The position numbers and the translations under genes were made by a program. Of a DNA stretch of 39,029 nt, positions 1-6,388 are shown piece after piece (positions within the stretch are counted from its first letter, which is position 1; every line of letters begins with the position of its first letter). The notes below the pieces were generated by a model. That model did not search any database. It had not been told where the DNA came from and was given only the letters and a program-made list of their open reading frames with translations. The stretch is from a virus, in IMG/VR virus record IMGVR_UViG_3300002518_000001, positions 1-39,029 of that record; one strand, written 5' to 3'.

Positions 1-71
1 TGAGCTTCGCGGGACTCTTTGAGCTTCGCGATCAGTTCTTCTCGTTTGACAGTGACAGTTTCTTTGTTCAT
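1..71 (-). CDS. Hypothetical protein, N-terminal fragment
   Basis: A leftward reading frame opens with ATG at 71 and runs off the left edge of the window, so only the first 23 residues are visible. It begins MNKETVTVKREELIAKLKES and is rich in Lys and Glu, as expected for a helix or coiled coil. A good ribosome binding site (AGGAGA) lies a few bases upstream of the ATG. It is the last visible gene of the leftward thymidine kinase cluster, 35 nt after the gene ending at 107. No function can be assigned from this fragment. Confidence 0.6.
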   Translation of the reverse strand, partial: MNKETVTVKREELIAKLKESREA

Positions 72-106
72 CAAGTTCTCCTGGTTGTGAATGGGGGTAA
101 GCGAAG

Positions 107-337
107 TCAGTCTTCGTCTACTCCAATGTATTGGATGAGTTCTCTTTCTGCATCGTAGAGTTGGGTTTGAAGCAGGTTGCATCGTTGCTTCTGCTGATGA
201 AGCTGCTCTTCCAATCGGTTGATGTAGGCGAAGATCTCGTCCAACTCGGCGTTACACAGGGCCTCTCCTGTAACGTGTCTTTGACGCAACTGAGAGATCC
301 TGTGTTCTTCTTGTAATCGTTGGTAGTGATCAGGCAT
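107..337 (-). CDS. Small coiled-coil protein of unknown function
   Basis: A 76-residue protein I do not recognise. It is almost entirely charged and polar helix: the stretch from about residue 30 to 70 (NRLEEQLHQQKQRCNLLQTQ and following) has leucine spacing typical of a coiled coil. The ATG lies 3 nt after the stop of the upstream gene (ending at 341), which suggests translational coupling. No strong separate ribosome binding site is visible. It belongs to the leftward thymidine kinase cluster. A structural, chaperone-like or adaptor role is possible, but nothing in the sequence decides. Confidence 0.6.
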   Translation of the reverse strand: MPDHYQRLQEEHRISQLRQRHVTGEALCNAELDEIFAYINRLEEQLHQQKQRCNLLQTQLYDAERELIQYIGVDED

Positions 338-340
338 GTG

Positions 341-601
341 TTATTCGGGTGGATGGAGTCGTTTCGCGGCGTTCTTTGCCCACAGTGCGAGCCACCCATT
401 CGTGAATTGGGCATCGTTGATGCTCTCTACTTGAGACACCAAAATTTCGAGACTCCCGACAGGGAGGTGATCGCGGGCGAGCAAGTACAGCAAGGACACC
501 CATCGGTCACGAGAGCTTTGCGACCCGGAGGCTTCTCGCATCCTCCTGTTTATTCTGTTATTGGGAGAGACAATAGATCCAGATGATTCGGTGGTCTTCA
601 T
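341..601 (-). CDS. Hypothetical protein (86 aa)
   Basis: An 86-residue protein with no recognised family. Its ATG overlaps the stop of the upstream 33-residue gene in an ATGA arrangement (601-598), typical of translationally coupled phage genes. The first 30 residues are Ser/Arg-rich and probably disordered. The middle (about residues 30-75) contains hydrophobic helices, including the segments VSLLYLLARDHL and NGWLALWAKNAAKRL. Those segments are too short and too polar for confident membrane spans. Its position between thymidine kinase and another small gene suggests an early accessory role, which is inference only. Confidence 0.55.
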   Translation of the reverse strand: MKTTESSGSIVSPNNRINRRMREASGSQSSRDRWVSLLYLLARDHLPVGSLEILVSQVESINDAQFTNGWLALWAKNAAKRLHPPE

Positions 602-699
602 GTTCCCGACAGGTCTTTAAGGGCGGTCTCTGTTATATAGCGAAGTTGGTCGGACAAGACCAGGCATTCATCGGGGATCAATAGTTTTTTTCTGTCCAT
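598..699 (-). CDS. Very small protein (33 aa)
   Basis: A 33-residue reading frame beginning MDRKKLLIPDECLVLSDQLR. A longer in-frame version starting at 834 is possible, but it would overlap the thymidine kinase gene by 77 nt. The ATG at 699 has a clear ribosome binding site (AAGGTGA) about 5 nt upstream and is preferred. Its stop overlaps the next ATG as ATGA. The length and lack of motifs preclude a function. The tight coupling on both sides is the main evidence that it is real. Confidence 0.5.
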   Translation of the reverse strand: MDRKKLLIPDECLVLSDQLRYITETALKDLSGT

Positions 700-757
700 G
701 GGGTCACCTTTTGGCTTGAGTGAGTGGGTTGCCCATAGATATAAGCGAGGAAAGAGA

Positions 758-1369
758 CTATTGAGACTGTGCAGGCTCGTTTTTTTCGGGGATACAGTTT
801 CGGCATCGTGCCTCATATGACTCGCTATCACCAATCAAGATCAGTTCCGAGTTCTCCACTGTCCGATAAGTGTGGGAGGCAGGGAGTCCGCATGTCTGGC
901 ATATGGCAGTGAGCTTGGTGACGTGGTCGGCCAAGCACAGTACTTGGGCAGCTTGTCCAAATGGATCGCCAAAGCAGTCTCGCTCCAATACAGCGATATA
1001 CACAAGAATCTTTCTCTTCAGGAGATAGTGAATCACCGGCATAATGTCTCCGCCGAAGAATTGAGCCTCGTCCATACCGACGACGTGGGTGTCGGATTGG
1101 ATGCAAGAAGGCAGGTCGGAGATCTTATTTAATGTAATGGCCGGAAAGCTGGCGCCGGAGCGCGAAACAATGGCCTCAGAGGGCTCGCGTGTGTCGAGCG
1201 CGGGTCGAAAAGCAGATACCCTGTTTGGACCATATCGATAAATGGCTTTTCGCAGGCGACCGATCAATTCGTCGCTTTTTGCGGAAAACATGGGTCCGGA
1301 GATGACTTCAAGCCACCCTTGTGGAGGGGGTTGGACGGCAAAAGATTGGGCTGGTCGGGATTGCGTCAT
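758..1369 (-). CDS. tdk: Thymidine kinase (type II, Tdk-like)
   Basis: Cytosolic enzyme of the pyrimidine salvage pathway that phosphorylates thymidine to dTMP with ATP, boosting dTTP for phage DNA synthesis. The 203-residue length fits the family. Visible motifs are the P-loop GPMFSAKS (residues 25-32; usually GPMFSGKT), the Walker B/Mg site DEAQFF near residue 100, a lasso segment ERDCFGDPFG near 130, and two Cys pairs (CQTC and CRNC) of the structural zinc site near the C terminus. The two P-loop changes (G to A, T to S) are conservative, but activity is not proven. The start is supported by GTGAGG 5 nt upstream. The gene heads the leftward cluster and is divergent from the gene at 1448. 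Confidence 0.93.
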   Translation of the reverse strand: MTQSRPAQSFAVQPPPQGWLEVISGPMFSAKSDELIGRLRKAIYRYGPNRVSAFRPALDTREPSEAIVSRSGASFPAITLNKISDLPSCIQSDTHVVGMDEAQFFGGDIMPVIHYLLKRKILVYIAVLERDCFGDPFGQAAQVLCLADHVTKLTAICQTCGLPASHTYRTVENSELILIGDSESYEARCRNCIPEKNEPAQSQ

Positions 1370-1447
1370 GGTGGCCTCACCAATACAATGGTTTTGGGTT
1401 CAGATGGTCGAGTCCTGCTATCGTATCACACACGCAGGAGTGCCGAA

Positions 1448-2182
1448 ATGGGGAAATACGGAGTCACACGAGAAGAATGGGTTGATGCTTTGCGACATGT
1501 CCAGGCTTTGGGAAAGCAGCAGTGGAAGTCACAGATCGAATATGAATTGATGGGTGATCGCATGGATCACGGATGCCCTCCTCCCTTAGAGGACTACCAA
1601 GACCGTTTTGAGATCAAGCAGGGGTCGGAATCCGGGGTGACAACGAACACCACGTGGAACGGGGAGCGCGTCTTATGGGCGTATCCGGCTGTGTGGAAAG
1701 GAAGTGCCAACGCCAAAGAGCGTGTTGTCACGTCAGAGTCTCGCATCCCGACGGCTTGCGGCGGTGTCATGATGTGGGCCATTATCCACGCCCTCAAAGA
1801 ATTGGGCCTGGAAGAGGAGATCCCACGCAGCGACATCGAGACAATGAAACGGCTTGGCCTGCAAGACAAGGACGGCATCGCAGCAGCTTTTGTTGAGTTG
1901 GGGTGGGCTCCCAAGATCATCCGAGACGTATCGGCTATCCGAGAAGGTGATGTTCTGTGCTTGGGGTACTTTGGGGAGTCGGGTGGTTCGTTTCATCATT
2001 GGTGTATTGCACGAGAAAAGCCTCACCAAGGCATCGAGGGAAAGCCTGTGTTGTGGACGTGGGGTAGTTCTCCAGACGCGGGAGGGTATGGCCCCGATTG
2101 GTACTCCAAGAACCGAACGAGAACGATCGACGGGGAAGAGCGAACCCGTATGTTTGTGGCGGCGAGTCCTTTCTCCGATTAG
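1448..2182 (+). CDS. Possible papain-fold (NlpC/P60 or CHAP-like) hydrolase
   Basis: A 244-residue protein. The ATG at 1448 is chosen because AGGAG lies 8 nt upstream; an earlier in-frame start would overlap the divergent thymidine kinase gene. From about residue 99 the order of features resembles NlpC/P60 or CHAP cysteine hydrolases: a Cys at the start of a hydrophobic helix (TACGGVMMWAIIHAL, Cys about 104), then a GDVLCLGYF strand near 168-175, followed by HHWCIAR with a candidate catalytic His (183 or 184). Such enzymes cut peptidoglycan peptides or other amides, so an endolysin or virion hydrolase is possible. No signal peptide is seen. This reading rests on motif order only. It ends 2 nt from the convergent gene at 2185. 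Confidence 0.6.
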   Translation: MGKYGVTREEWVDALRHVQALGKQQWKSQIEYELMGDRMDHGCPPPLEDYQDRFEIKQGSESGVTTNTTWNGERVLWAYPAVWKGSANAKERVVTSESRIPTACGGVMMWAIIHALKELGLEEEIPRSDIETMKRLGLQDKDGIAAAFVELGWAPKIIRDVSAIREGDVLCLGYFGESGGSFHHWCIAREKPHQGIEGKPVLWTWGSSPDAGGYGPDWYSKNRTRTIDGEERTRMFVAASPFSD

Positions 2183-2184
2183 TC

Positions 2185-2763
2185 TTACCAATCGGATGCT
2201 TCTTTCCGGTCTTTCTCAATCTTCGCCAGTTTTTCTATCTCGGCTTCGCGAAAAGGGTCTATCACTTGGAGTTCTCCAAAGGGTCGGTGGACTTTCACGG
2301 TAACGGCAGAGGATGGAACGGATACTCTGCTTCCTATTCGCAGGAAGAGTAATTCTGACTCGTCAACAGTGAAGGGCACGGGTGTCGTACAGATCCACAT
2401 GGTGGACCCATATTTCTCACCTCTTTTGACCACTATTATGTGTCCTGAGACTGTCTGATGCCCAACTATATTCCCTGTTCTTTCTAGGACAAACGGGAGC
2501 TTCTTGCTCCCGTTGTCAATCACCTTGTAGGTTCCGACATTTTTATCTGGCACTGATTTTGAGTGGACAACGAGGACGGTGTCTCCATTGCTCAGTTCAA
2601 AGTTGTCAGATGCGTGCAGCGGTATGGTTCCTGGTTCAACCCCAATGAGTCGGTTGGGGTCTCCTCCGTGGATGAACGTTAGCTTGTCGAGGTGGACGAT
2701 TGAATAGGCGGTGTCCATGTGGGAGATTGTCGTATCCAATTTCTTTGCGAGTATGTCTGCCAT
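2185..2763 (-). CDS. Unknown protein with tail-fibre-like segment and C-terminal SDW tag
   Basis: A 192-residue protein. Residues about 85-130 (LPFVLERTGNIVGHQTVSG onward, then a VVKRGEKYG and TMWICTTP pattern) resemble a short beta-rich motif common in phage tail fibre and baseplate proteins, where an L-x-R/A segment, an xGxxVxVxxG strand and a GTxWxCTT strand follow one another. This is a pattern match, not a proven homology. The last residues are DRKEASDW, the tag shared with four other proteins in this window. The ribosome binding site is weak (AAAGAGA). The 15-bp palindrome lies 13 nt upstream of the ATG. It forms a leftward pair with the gene at 2794. Confidence 0.65.
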   Translation of the reverse strand: MADILAKKLDTTISHMDTAYSIVHLDKLTFIHGGDPNRLIGVEPGTIPLHASDNFELSNGDTVLVVHSKSVPDKNVGTYKVIDNGSKKLPFVLERTGNIVGHQTVSGHIIVVKRGEKYGSTMWICTTPVPFTVDESELLFLRIGSRVSVPSSAVTVKVHRPFGELQVIDPFREAEIEKLAKIEKDRKEASDW

Positions 2764-2776
2764 GTCTCTTTGGTTC

Positions 2777-2791
2777 GTTCAGTCACTGAAC
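2777..2791. promoter_or_regulatory. 15-bp palindrome, copy 1
   Basis: GTTCAGTCACTGAAC, a perfect palindrome around a central base. It lies 2 nt downstream of the stop of the leftward gene 2794-3651 and upstream of the leftward gene 2185-2763. It is one of 12 copies in the window and probably a protein-binding site (inference). Confidence 0.75.
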
Positions 2792-2793
2792 TT

Positions 2794-3651
2794 TCACTGA
2801 GGTGGTGAGATCTCATCGGAACTATTGTTGCTGAGATTTTCGTCTTCGTCCATCCATAGTTTCCATTGGGTGTCGTTCATGGAGGTGTCGGCTTGCACCA
2901 TTGCCCGGTGTGCGATCTTCACAGTGAGGGCCTTGGCATCTTGAAAAGTCAGCTTTTCGTTTTGGTCATTCATCCACATGGACTTCAATTCATCCAAGGA
3001 AGCCCAAAGTTCACCGTCGATGACTTGCTCTCCCAGGTAGCGTTTGTATCCAGAGACCCAATAGTGGACATGGACCGATGGGTCTTCAATAGACCACACT
3101 CCCCATATCCAATGCTCGCCATTGTCTCCGGGAACGTTCAGGTGGGACACGAGAGAGCCTTGGTTTTGGGAGACCAGTGCGATTGCGTCGAAGTCGTTGT
3201 GGATCGCGATAAGCTCGCGGAGGTCGTTCAAGAGGTTATATACGATCGTGGAGGGGCTGTATGGCCCGCCGTCGAGCAAAGCCCTTTGTTCATCGTGAAT
3301 CGCGAGTAGCTGCTCCAATAGGAGGTCTACAGCTCCATACATCTTGTGCACGGACTTGGCCACGTTGAGCATAACCCGACCTGTATTGGCGATTAGCTCT
3401 GCTGCGACAGGATAGCGATGACTGACTCGACCGACAATAGATCCGTCTCCCCCTAGCACGATCAGGTCTCTGCCATCAGGAGGTGCCAAGGACTCTCCTG
3501 CCTGCATCAGTTCTAATTGGGATGCGACTGTCCAGGGAAGAGGGGGGTCCATGCTCGCTACTTGGTCCAATATCTGTAGTGCGAGTTCTTCTACTTGTAA
3601 TTCGTCATCTGCGTACTCTTCTGTTGCTTCTGCTGTGGGGTCGATTGACAT
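2794..3651 (-). CDS. Hypothetical protein (285 aa), acidic
   Basis: A 285-residue acidic protein I do not recognise. The N-terminal 35 residues are acidic and probably flexible. About residues 80-150 look helical (VAAELIANTGRVMLNVAKSV and following). Residues 165-220 contain aromatic beta-like segments (EHWIWGVWSIED, VHVHYWVSGYKRYLG). The C terminus is acidic and Ser/Asn-rich. A strong AGGAGA ribosome binding site precedes the ATG. It is the first gene left of the G/T-rich divergent region, so its promoter is probably within 3652-3900 on the minus strand. The 15-bp palindrome begins 2 nt past its stop codon. Confidence 0.75.
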   Translation of the reverse strand: MSIDPTAEATEEYADDELQVEELALQILDQVASMDPPLPWTVASQLELMQAGESLAPPDGRDLIVLGGDGSIVGRVSHRYPVAAELIANTGRVMLNVAKSVHKMYGAVDLLLEQLLAIHDEQRALLDGGPYSPSTIVYNLLNDLRELIAIHNDFDAIALVSQNQGSLVSHLNVPGDNGEHWIWGVWSIEDPSVHVHYWVSGYKRYLGEQVIDGELWASLDELKSMWMNDQNEKLTFQDAKALTVKIAHRAMVQADTSMNDTQWKLWMDEDENLSNNSSDEISPPQ

Positions 3652-3899
3652 GATGGTCTCCTGTGAGGGGGATGGAGAGGGGTTCTGTGTGATGTTTCTG
3701 TAGATGGTTTGATTTGTTCTGTGTGTGTAAGATGCAGTTCCCCCCTTTTGGGCGTCAAGGGGAGCGCGACGCGCGAGGGAACGAAGAGACCGAGAGAGGG
3801 TGTGACCCGCGAGAGCCCGTTGGAGCGAATGCGACCGGAGGGTTCCCGTGTTATTCAGAGAGAAGCGAGAGAGGATCGCGTCGGTGTGGGTCGGGTATA

Positions 3900-3920
3900 A
3901 AAAGATCGGGTGGATCTTTT
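3900..3920. repeat. Perfect inverted repeat (hairpin)
   Basis: AAAAGATC and GATCTTTT, 8 bp each, separated by the 5-nt loop GGGTG. The right arm ends in four T and is followed by GGGG. Terminator-like but without a full T tract; it could serve either strand. Confidence 0.5.
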
Positions 3921-4675
3921 GGGGTATGTCGGTGTGTTTCGTTTTTGGTTGTTATGACGCACGGGTTGTGAAGATGGGGTTGTGGTGTGTGGGTGTGCGT
4001 TATAACGTTCGCGGTGGTGCTGTGTGTGTAATTGAATTTCGGCAAGTGGTATCGGATGACCGAGAGTCTGGATTTGTGTAACAAGTGGATCTTGTTTTGA
4101 CGACCAGACACAGAAGAAACGAAGAAAGAAACTGGGGTTCCGATGGTAGATGCACGTGGACGTGGTGTCGTGTGTGAATCGTGCTTGCGTTCCGACAATA
4201 TTGTGGTGAGTCCCGTGTGTGTTTCCAGTGTTAAACCGATGAGGCGCCGTTCTCTGCGCGAGGGTCTGCATGGGTGTGGGTGTGGAGTGGGGTGTTGGGG
4301 GTTGCGATGGTGTCGCGTTGTGTGGGGTGTGGATGAGGTGGGTGAGATGCAGTCTCGTGGTCATTGAGAAGCGGGAGGCTCGGTTCTCCGGGGGCATGGC
4401 TTCGTTTTGCGGGAGCCTGGAGAGCACGCGGGGTGGGCCAATCTTTGCCCGACCAGCGAGTAACCGTACCAAACGTTGCGGTGCCGAAGTCCCATTCGGC
4501 TGCGATTTTTGGTGCGTGGATGTGTTACGTGCGGGTTTGTTTCCTCTGGCGGCTGGTGTTGCCTGGAAACATGTTCCTTGGGATTGTGTGTTGTGGCGGT
4601 TGCCAGCGGTGGTGTGGTGGTGTGGTGTGTTGTGGATGCAGTTGCATGTGTGGGGGTGGCATACGGTGTCTTGGA

Positions 4676-4690
4676 GTTCAGTGACTGAAC
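4676..4690. promoter_or_regulatory. 15-bp palindrome, copy 2
   Basis: GTTCAGTGACTGAAC, an exact consensus copy inside the G/T-rich region, 48 nt upstream of the start of the possible 36-residue ORF at 4739. Confidence 0.75.
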
Positions 4691-4738
4691 GCTGGGGGGA
4701 GATTTTTGGAAAAATCACTTGAACGGAGGGCCGAGACG

Positions 4739-4849
4739 ATGTATGTTGATTTTGGTTTGACGAAAGTAGATCTCCCGACCGACGATCGTCACACTCGAAG
4801 AGAGTTGCCCAAGGAACCCGACCAAAGGGGCCAGCCAGTGGGATGTTGA
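4739..4849 (+). CDS. Possible 36-aa peptide
   Basis: A short frame, MYVDFGLTKVDLPTDDRHTR and 16 further residues, polar and charged. It is the only frame in the G/T-rich region with a convincing ribosome binding site (GGAGG about 9 nt before the ATG). Its composition is normal for a protein, unlike the Cys/Trp/Val-rich frames around it. A 15-bp palindrome lies 48 nt upstream and a strong hairpin 55 nt downstream, so it has the outline of a small transcription unit. No function can be suggested. Confidence 0.4.
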   Translation: MYVDFGLTKVDLPTDDRHTRRELPKEPDQRGQPVGC

Positions 4850-4904
4850 GACCAAACATTGCGAGAGGCATCGACAACAACTCTTTTTTCAAATGTCCAT
4901 GGGG

Positions 4905-4955
4905 AAACCCAGAAAAGAAGCTCATCGGAGACGGTGGGCTTTTTTTTTTGGGTTT
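4905..4955 (+). terminator. Long near-perfect hairpin with T10 tract in its 3' arm
   Basis: Positions 4905-4924 can pair with 4935-4955 over 20 base pairs including several G-U pairs, with one bulged T (4940) and a 10-nt loop. The 3' arm contains ten consecutive T followed by GGGTTTTT. It may act as a Rho-independent terminator after the ORF at 4739, or as a stable structured RNA. Confidence 0.5.
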
Positions 4956-5230
4956 TTGCGAATAAGAACACTCGGACGATACTGGATCGGTGAGAGGGTC
5001 GTCAAGAAAAAAAGTGTGTGGGTGTTATATTTTTGTGGTGTGTATAATTTGTATTGAGAAAAAAACTTGTTTGGTGTGTATGACTTGTGTTACGAGTGGT
5101 GTGACGCAAGTGGGCACGGATCAAGTTTTCCATGACAAGAGTGCATATCTCCTAACGCCAGGTGTTATGTGTTGCGTGGGAACATTCCGATTGGTTGGTG
5201 TCAGGTAGCGTACAATACAAAAGAGCATTG

Positions 5231-5266
5231 CGAGGGAGTCGATTTGGGTGAACATCGGCTCCCTCG
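5231..5266 (+). repeat. Strong hairpin without T tract
   Basis: 13-bp stem (5231-5243 with 5254-5266, one G-U wobble) and loop TTGGGTGAAC. Neither strand has a T tract next to it, so it is not a standard terminator. It may be a structured leader element or part of a noncoding RNA upstream of the gene at 5410. Confidence 0.45.
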
Positions 5267-5378
5267 TCGTGTATGTGGGGTATGTGTTTGGGGGGTGGTA
5301 GGTCTGTGTATGGGTGGGTGTTGCGTATATATGTGTGAGTCCGTTGGTTTGGCGGGTCATGTAATATTGTGCATCATG

Positions 5379-5384
5379 TATAAT
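5379..5384 (+). promoter_or_regulatory. TATAAT box, extended -10 promoter
   Basis: TGTATAATGG: a perfect sigma-70 -10 hexamer with the upstream TG of an extended -10. No clear -35 box. The ATG of the next gene is at 5410, giving a leader of about 20 nt that holds the ribosome binding site. A similar TGTATAAT occurs near 5040. Confidence 0.5.
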
Positions 5385-5409
5385 GGGCATATTGCCGGGA
5401 GTTGTGAAG

Positions 5410-6072
5410 ATGAAAGAGACGAAAGTGAGTCCATCGTCGTTGCGTTTGTTTGGTGCGAGTGCGTTTGCGTCATTGGTGGGTGTGTTGAGTCCGTTCCGGG
5501 AGGGAGCGTTATTGGTGAGGGATTTGGGGTTGGAAGACGGTCCGGATGTGTTGGAGCGTTGGCGGGATCTTGTGGAGCAGCAGGTGTTGGACTCAACAAC
5601 CGAGGAGGGTTGGTGTGATACGTTAGTTCATTTGATGTTCCCGGTGGGGGATCGTTATGCGAGCTTGGTATTGGACTTGGGAGATGCGTTGGAGGATGCG
5701 GTCGTAGAGAAAGCCACCAGGGGGATGGTCAGGGTGGTGGGTGCACGGTTGGGTGCGCGGGGTATTATATTGCTAAAGGTGGCGAATGCGTTGTTGTATA
5801 ATGACGTCCCGAAGGAAGACAGGGAGGGTCGTGCGGCTCGTGATTTGAGGGAGTATGATCAAGTGGAAGAGATTCCGGAGTCGATGAAGGTGTTGGCTAT
5901 TGTGATGTCGGGAATGGAGAGTCCGTCGGAGCGGTCGATCACATTGTTTCCGTTGGACAGTATGGGTGTTCCGCAAAGGGATGAGCGGGCGAGCGTTGAG
6001 GGAGACTTGGCTTTCGGGTTGAGCGAGAATGGAAAAATGGCAGTGGTTCACGAGAGAGACCCCCGTGTTTGA
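5410..6072 (+). CDS. Hypothetical protein (220 aa)
   Basis: A 220-residue protein, MKETKVSPSSLRLFGASAFA onward, with no recognised family. The ATG at 5410 is preferred over one at 5383 because GGGAG lies 8 nt upstream and the earlier ATG sits on the TATAAT box. It looks alpha-helical and acidic with several hydrophobic helices (about residues 10-35 and 100-130). None is a clear membrane span. It is the first rightward gene after the G/T-rich region and has its own likely promoter, so it may be expressed early. Confidence 0.75.
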   Translation: MKETKVSPSSLRLFGASAFASLVGVLSPFREGALLVRDLGLEDGPDVLERWRDLVEQQVLDSTTEEGWCDTLVHLMFPVGDRYASLVLDLGDALEDAVVEKATRGMVRVVGARLGARGIILLKVANALLYNDVPKEDREGRAARDLREYDQVEEIPESMKVLAIVMSGMESPSERSITLFPLDSMGVPQRDERASVEGDLAFGLSENGKMAVVHERDPRV

Positions 6073-6192
6073 TTTGGTGTCGCAATAGGGGTGTTCGTCG
6101 GTTATTTATGGGCAGGGATTCACCGCAGGAATTTTTGTTACCCAAGCGAGGGTGGTTGTTACCACGTTCGTTGGCGACGCGGTGGGTCTCTA

Positions 6193-6248
6193 TTTCTTGA
6201 GTTGTTTCTTGAGTTGTTTCTTGAGTTGTTTCTTGAGTTGTTTCTTGA
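6193..6248. repeat. 12-bp tandem repeat, about 4.7 copies
   Basis: Unit TTTCTTGAGTTG repeated exactly four times (6193-6240) and then eight further bases before the sequence diverges. It lies 5 nt before a 15-bp palindrome. Perfect identity between units suggests recent slippage; an iteron-like role is also possible. Confidence 0.9.
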
Positions 6249-6252
6249 AAAA

Positions 6253-6267
6253 GTTCAGTGACTGAAC
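6253..6267. promoter_or_regulatory. 15-bp palindrome, copy 3
   Basis: GTTCAGTGACTGAAC, exact consensus, in the leader region of the ADP-ribosylglycohydrolase gene and followed by the 47-nt repeat element. The same order is seen at 15991-16052. Confidence 0.75.
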
Positions 6268-6277
6268 TTGCATGGTC

Positions 6278-6331
6278 TTTTTTCAGATTTCAGATTTGCA
6301 CCGCAAAATAGAACGGGAAGAAAGACATTAC
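6278..6331 (+). repeat. Dispersed repeat element, copy 1
   Basis: Matches 16006-16052 over its whole length, with 41 consecutive identical bases (6291-6331 against 16012-16052), apart from an internal 7-bp tandem duplication of CAGATTT in this copy. It ends in GAAAGACATTAC. A third, diverged copy lies at 20810-20847. Confidence 0.85.
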
Positions 6332-6341
6332 GGGGTACTTT

Positions 6342-6365
6342 GGCACGACCGAAGTGCCTTTTTTT
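6342..6365 (+). terminator. Terminator or attenuator upstream of the hydrolase gene
   Basis: Stem GGCAC/GTGCC with a 7-nt loop followed by TTTTTTT. The T tract runs into TATAAT (6365-6370). This separates upstream transcription from a new start just before the gene at 6389. The stem is short, so termination may be partial. Confidence 0.5.
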
Positions 6366-6388
6366 ATAATATTCAGGAGAAGAACCCG

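Larger units (their letters stand above)
3652..5409. other. G/T-rich divergent intergenic region
   Basis: About 1.76 kb between leftward and rightward gene blocks with no convincing gene except a possible 36-residue ORF at 4739. The plus strand is strikingly rich in G and T (many gtgtgt, gtggtgt and tgtgggtgtg stretches). Long open frames on the opposite strand are by-products of this composition: they translate to His/Thr/Pro low-complexity sequence. The region contains three strong hairpins (3900-3920, 4905-4955, 5231-5266), one 15-bp palindrome (4676) and TATAAT-like boxes at about 5042 and 5379. A replication origin, a long leader or noncoding RNAs are possible; the sequence alone does not decide. 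Confidence 0.6.
6073..6388. other. Intergenic region with repeats and attenuator-like hairpin
   Basis: 316 nt without a convincing gene. It holds, in order, a 12-bp tandem repeat (6193-6248), a 15-bp palindrome (6253-6267), a copy of the 47-nt repeat element (6278-6331), a hairpin followed by seven T (6342-6365), a TATAAT box (6365-6370) and the ribosome binding site of the gene at 6389. A 30-residue frame at 6108 has no ribosome binding site and was not accepted. Confidence 0.7.

Noticed and set aside
1319-1447. An N-terminal extension of the gene at 1448
   Set aside because: It would overlap the divergent thymidine kinase start and has no ribosome binding site, whereas ATG 1448 has AGGAG at 8 nt.
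4143-4722. Several rightward frames of 70-150 residues in the G/T-rich region
   Set aside because: They translate to Cys/Trp/Val/Gly-rich low-complexity sequence, overlap one another and lack ribosome binding sites.
3855-4925. A 356-residue leftward open frame
   Set aside because: It is a by-product of the G/T-rich plus strand: its translation is His/Thr/Pro low complexity, it lacks a ribosome binding site, and it runs through two hairpins and a palindrome.
6108-6200. A 30-residue frame beginning MGRDSPQ
   Set aside because: No ribosome binding site, it runs into the tandem repeat, and there is no supporting context.
6193-6248. Possible CRISPR array
   Set aside because: The repeats are 12 bp and directly adjacent with no spacers, so this is a simple tandem repeat.
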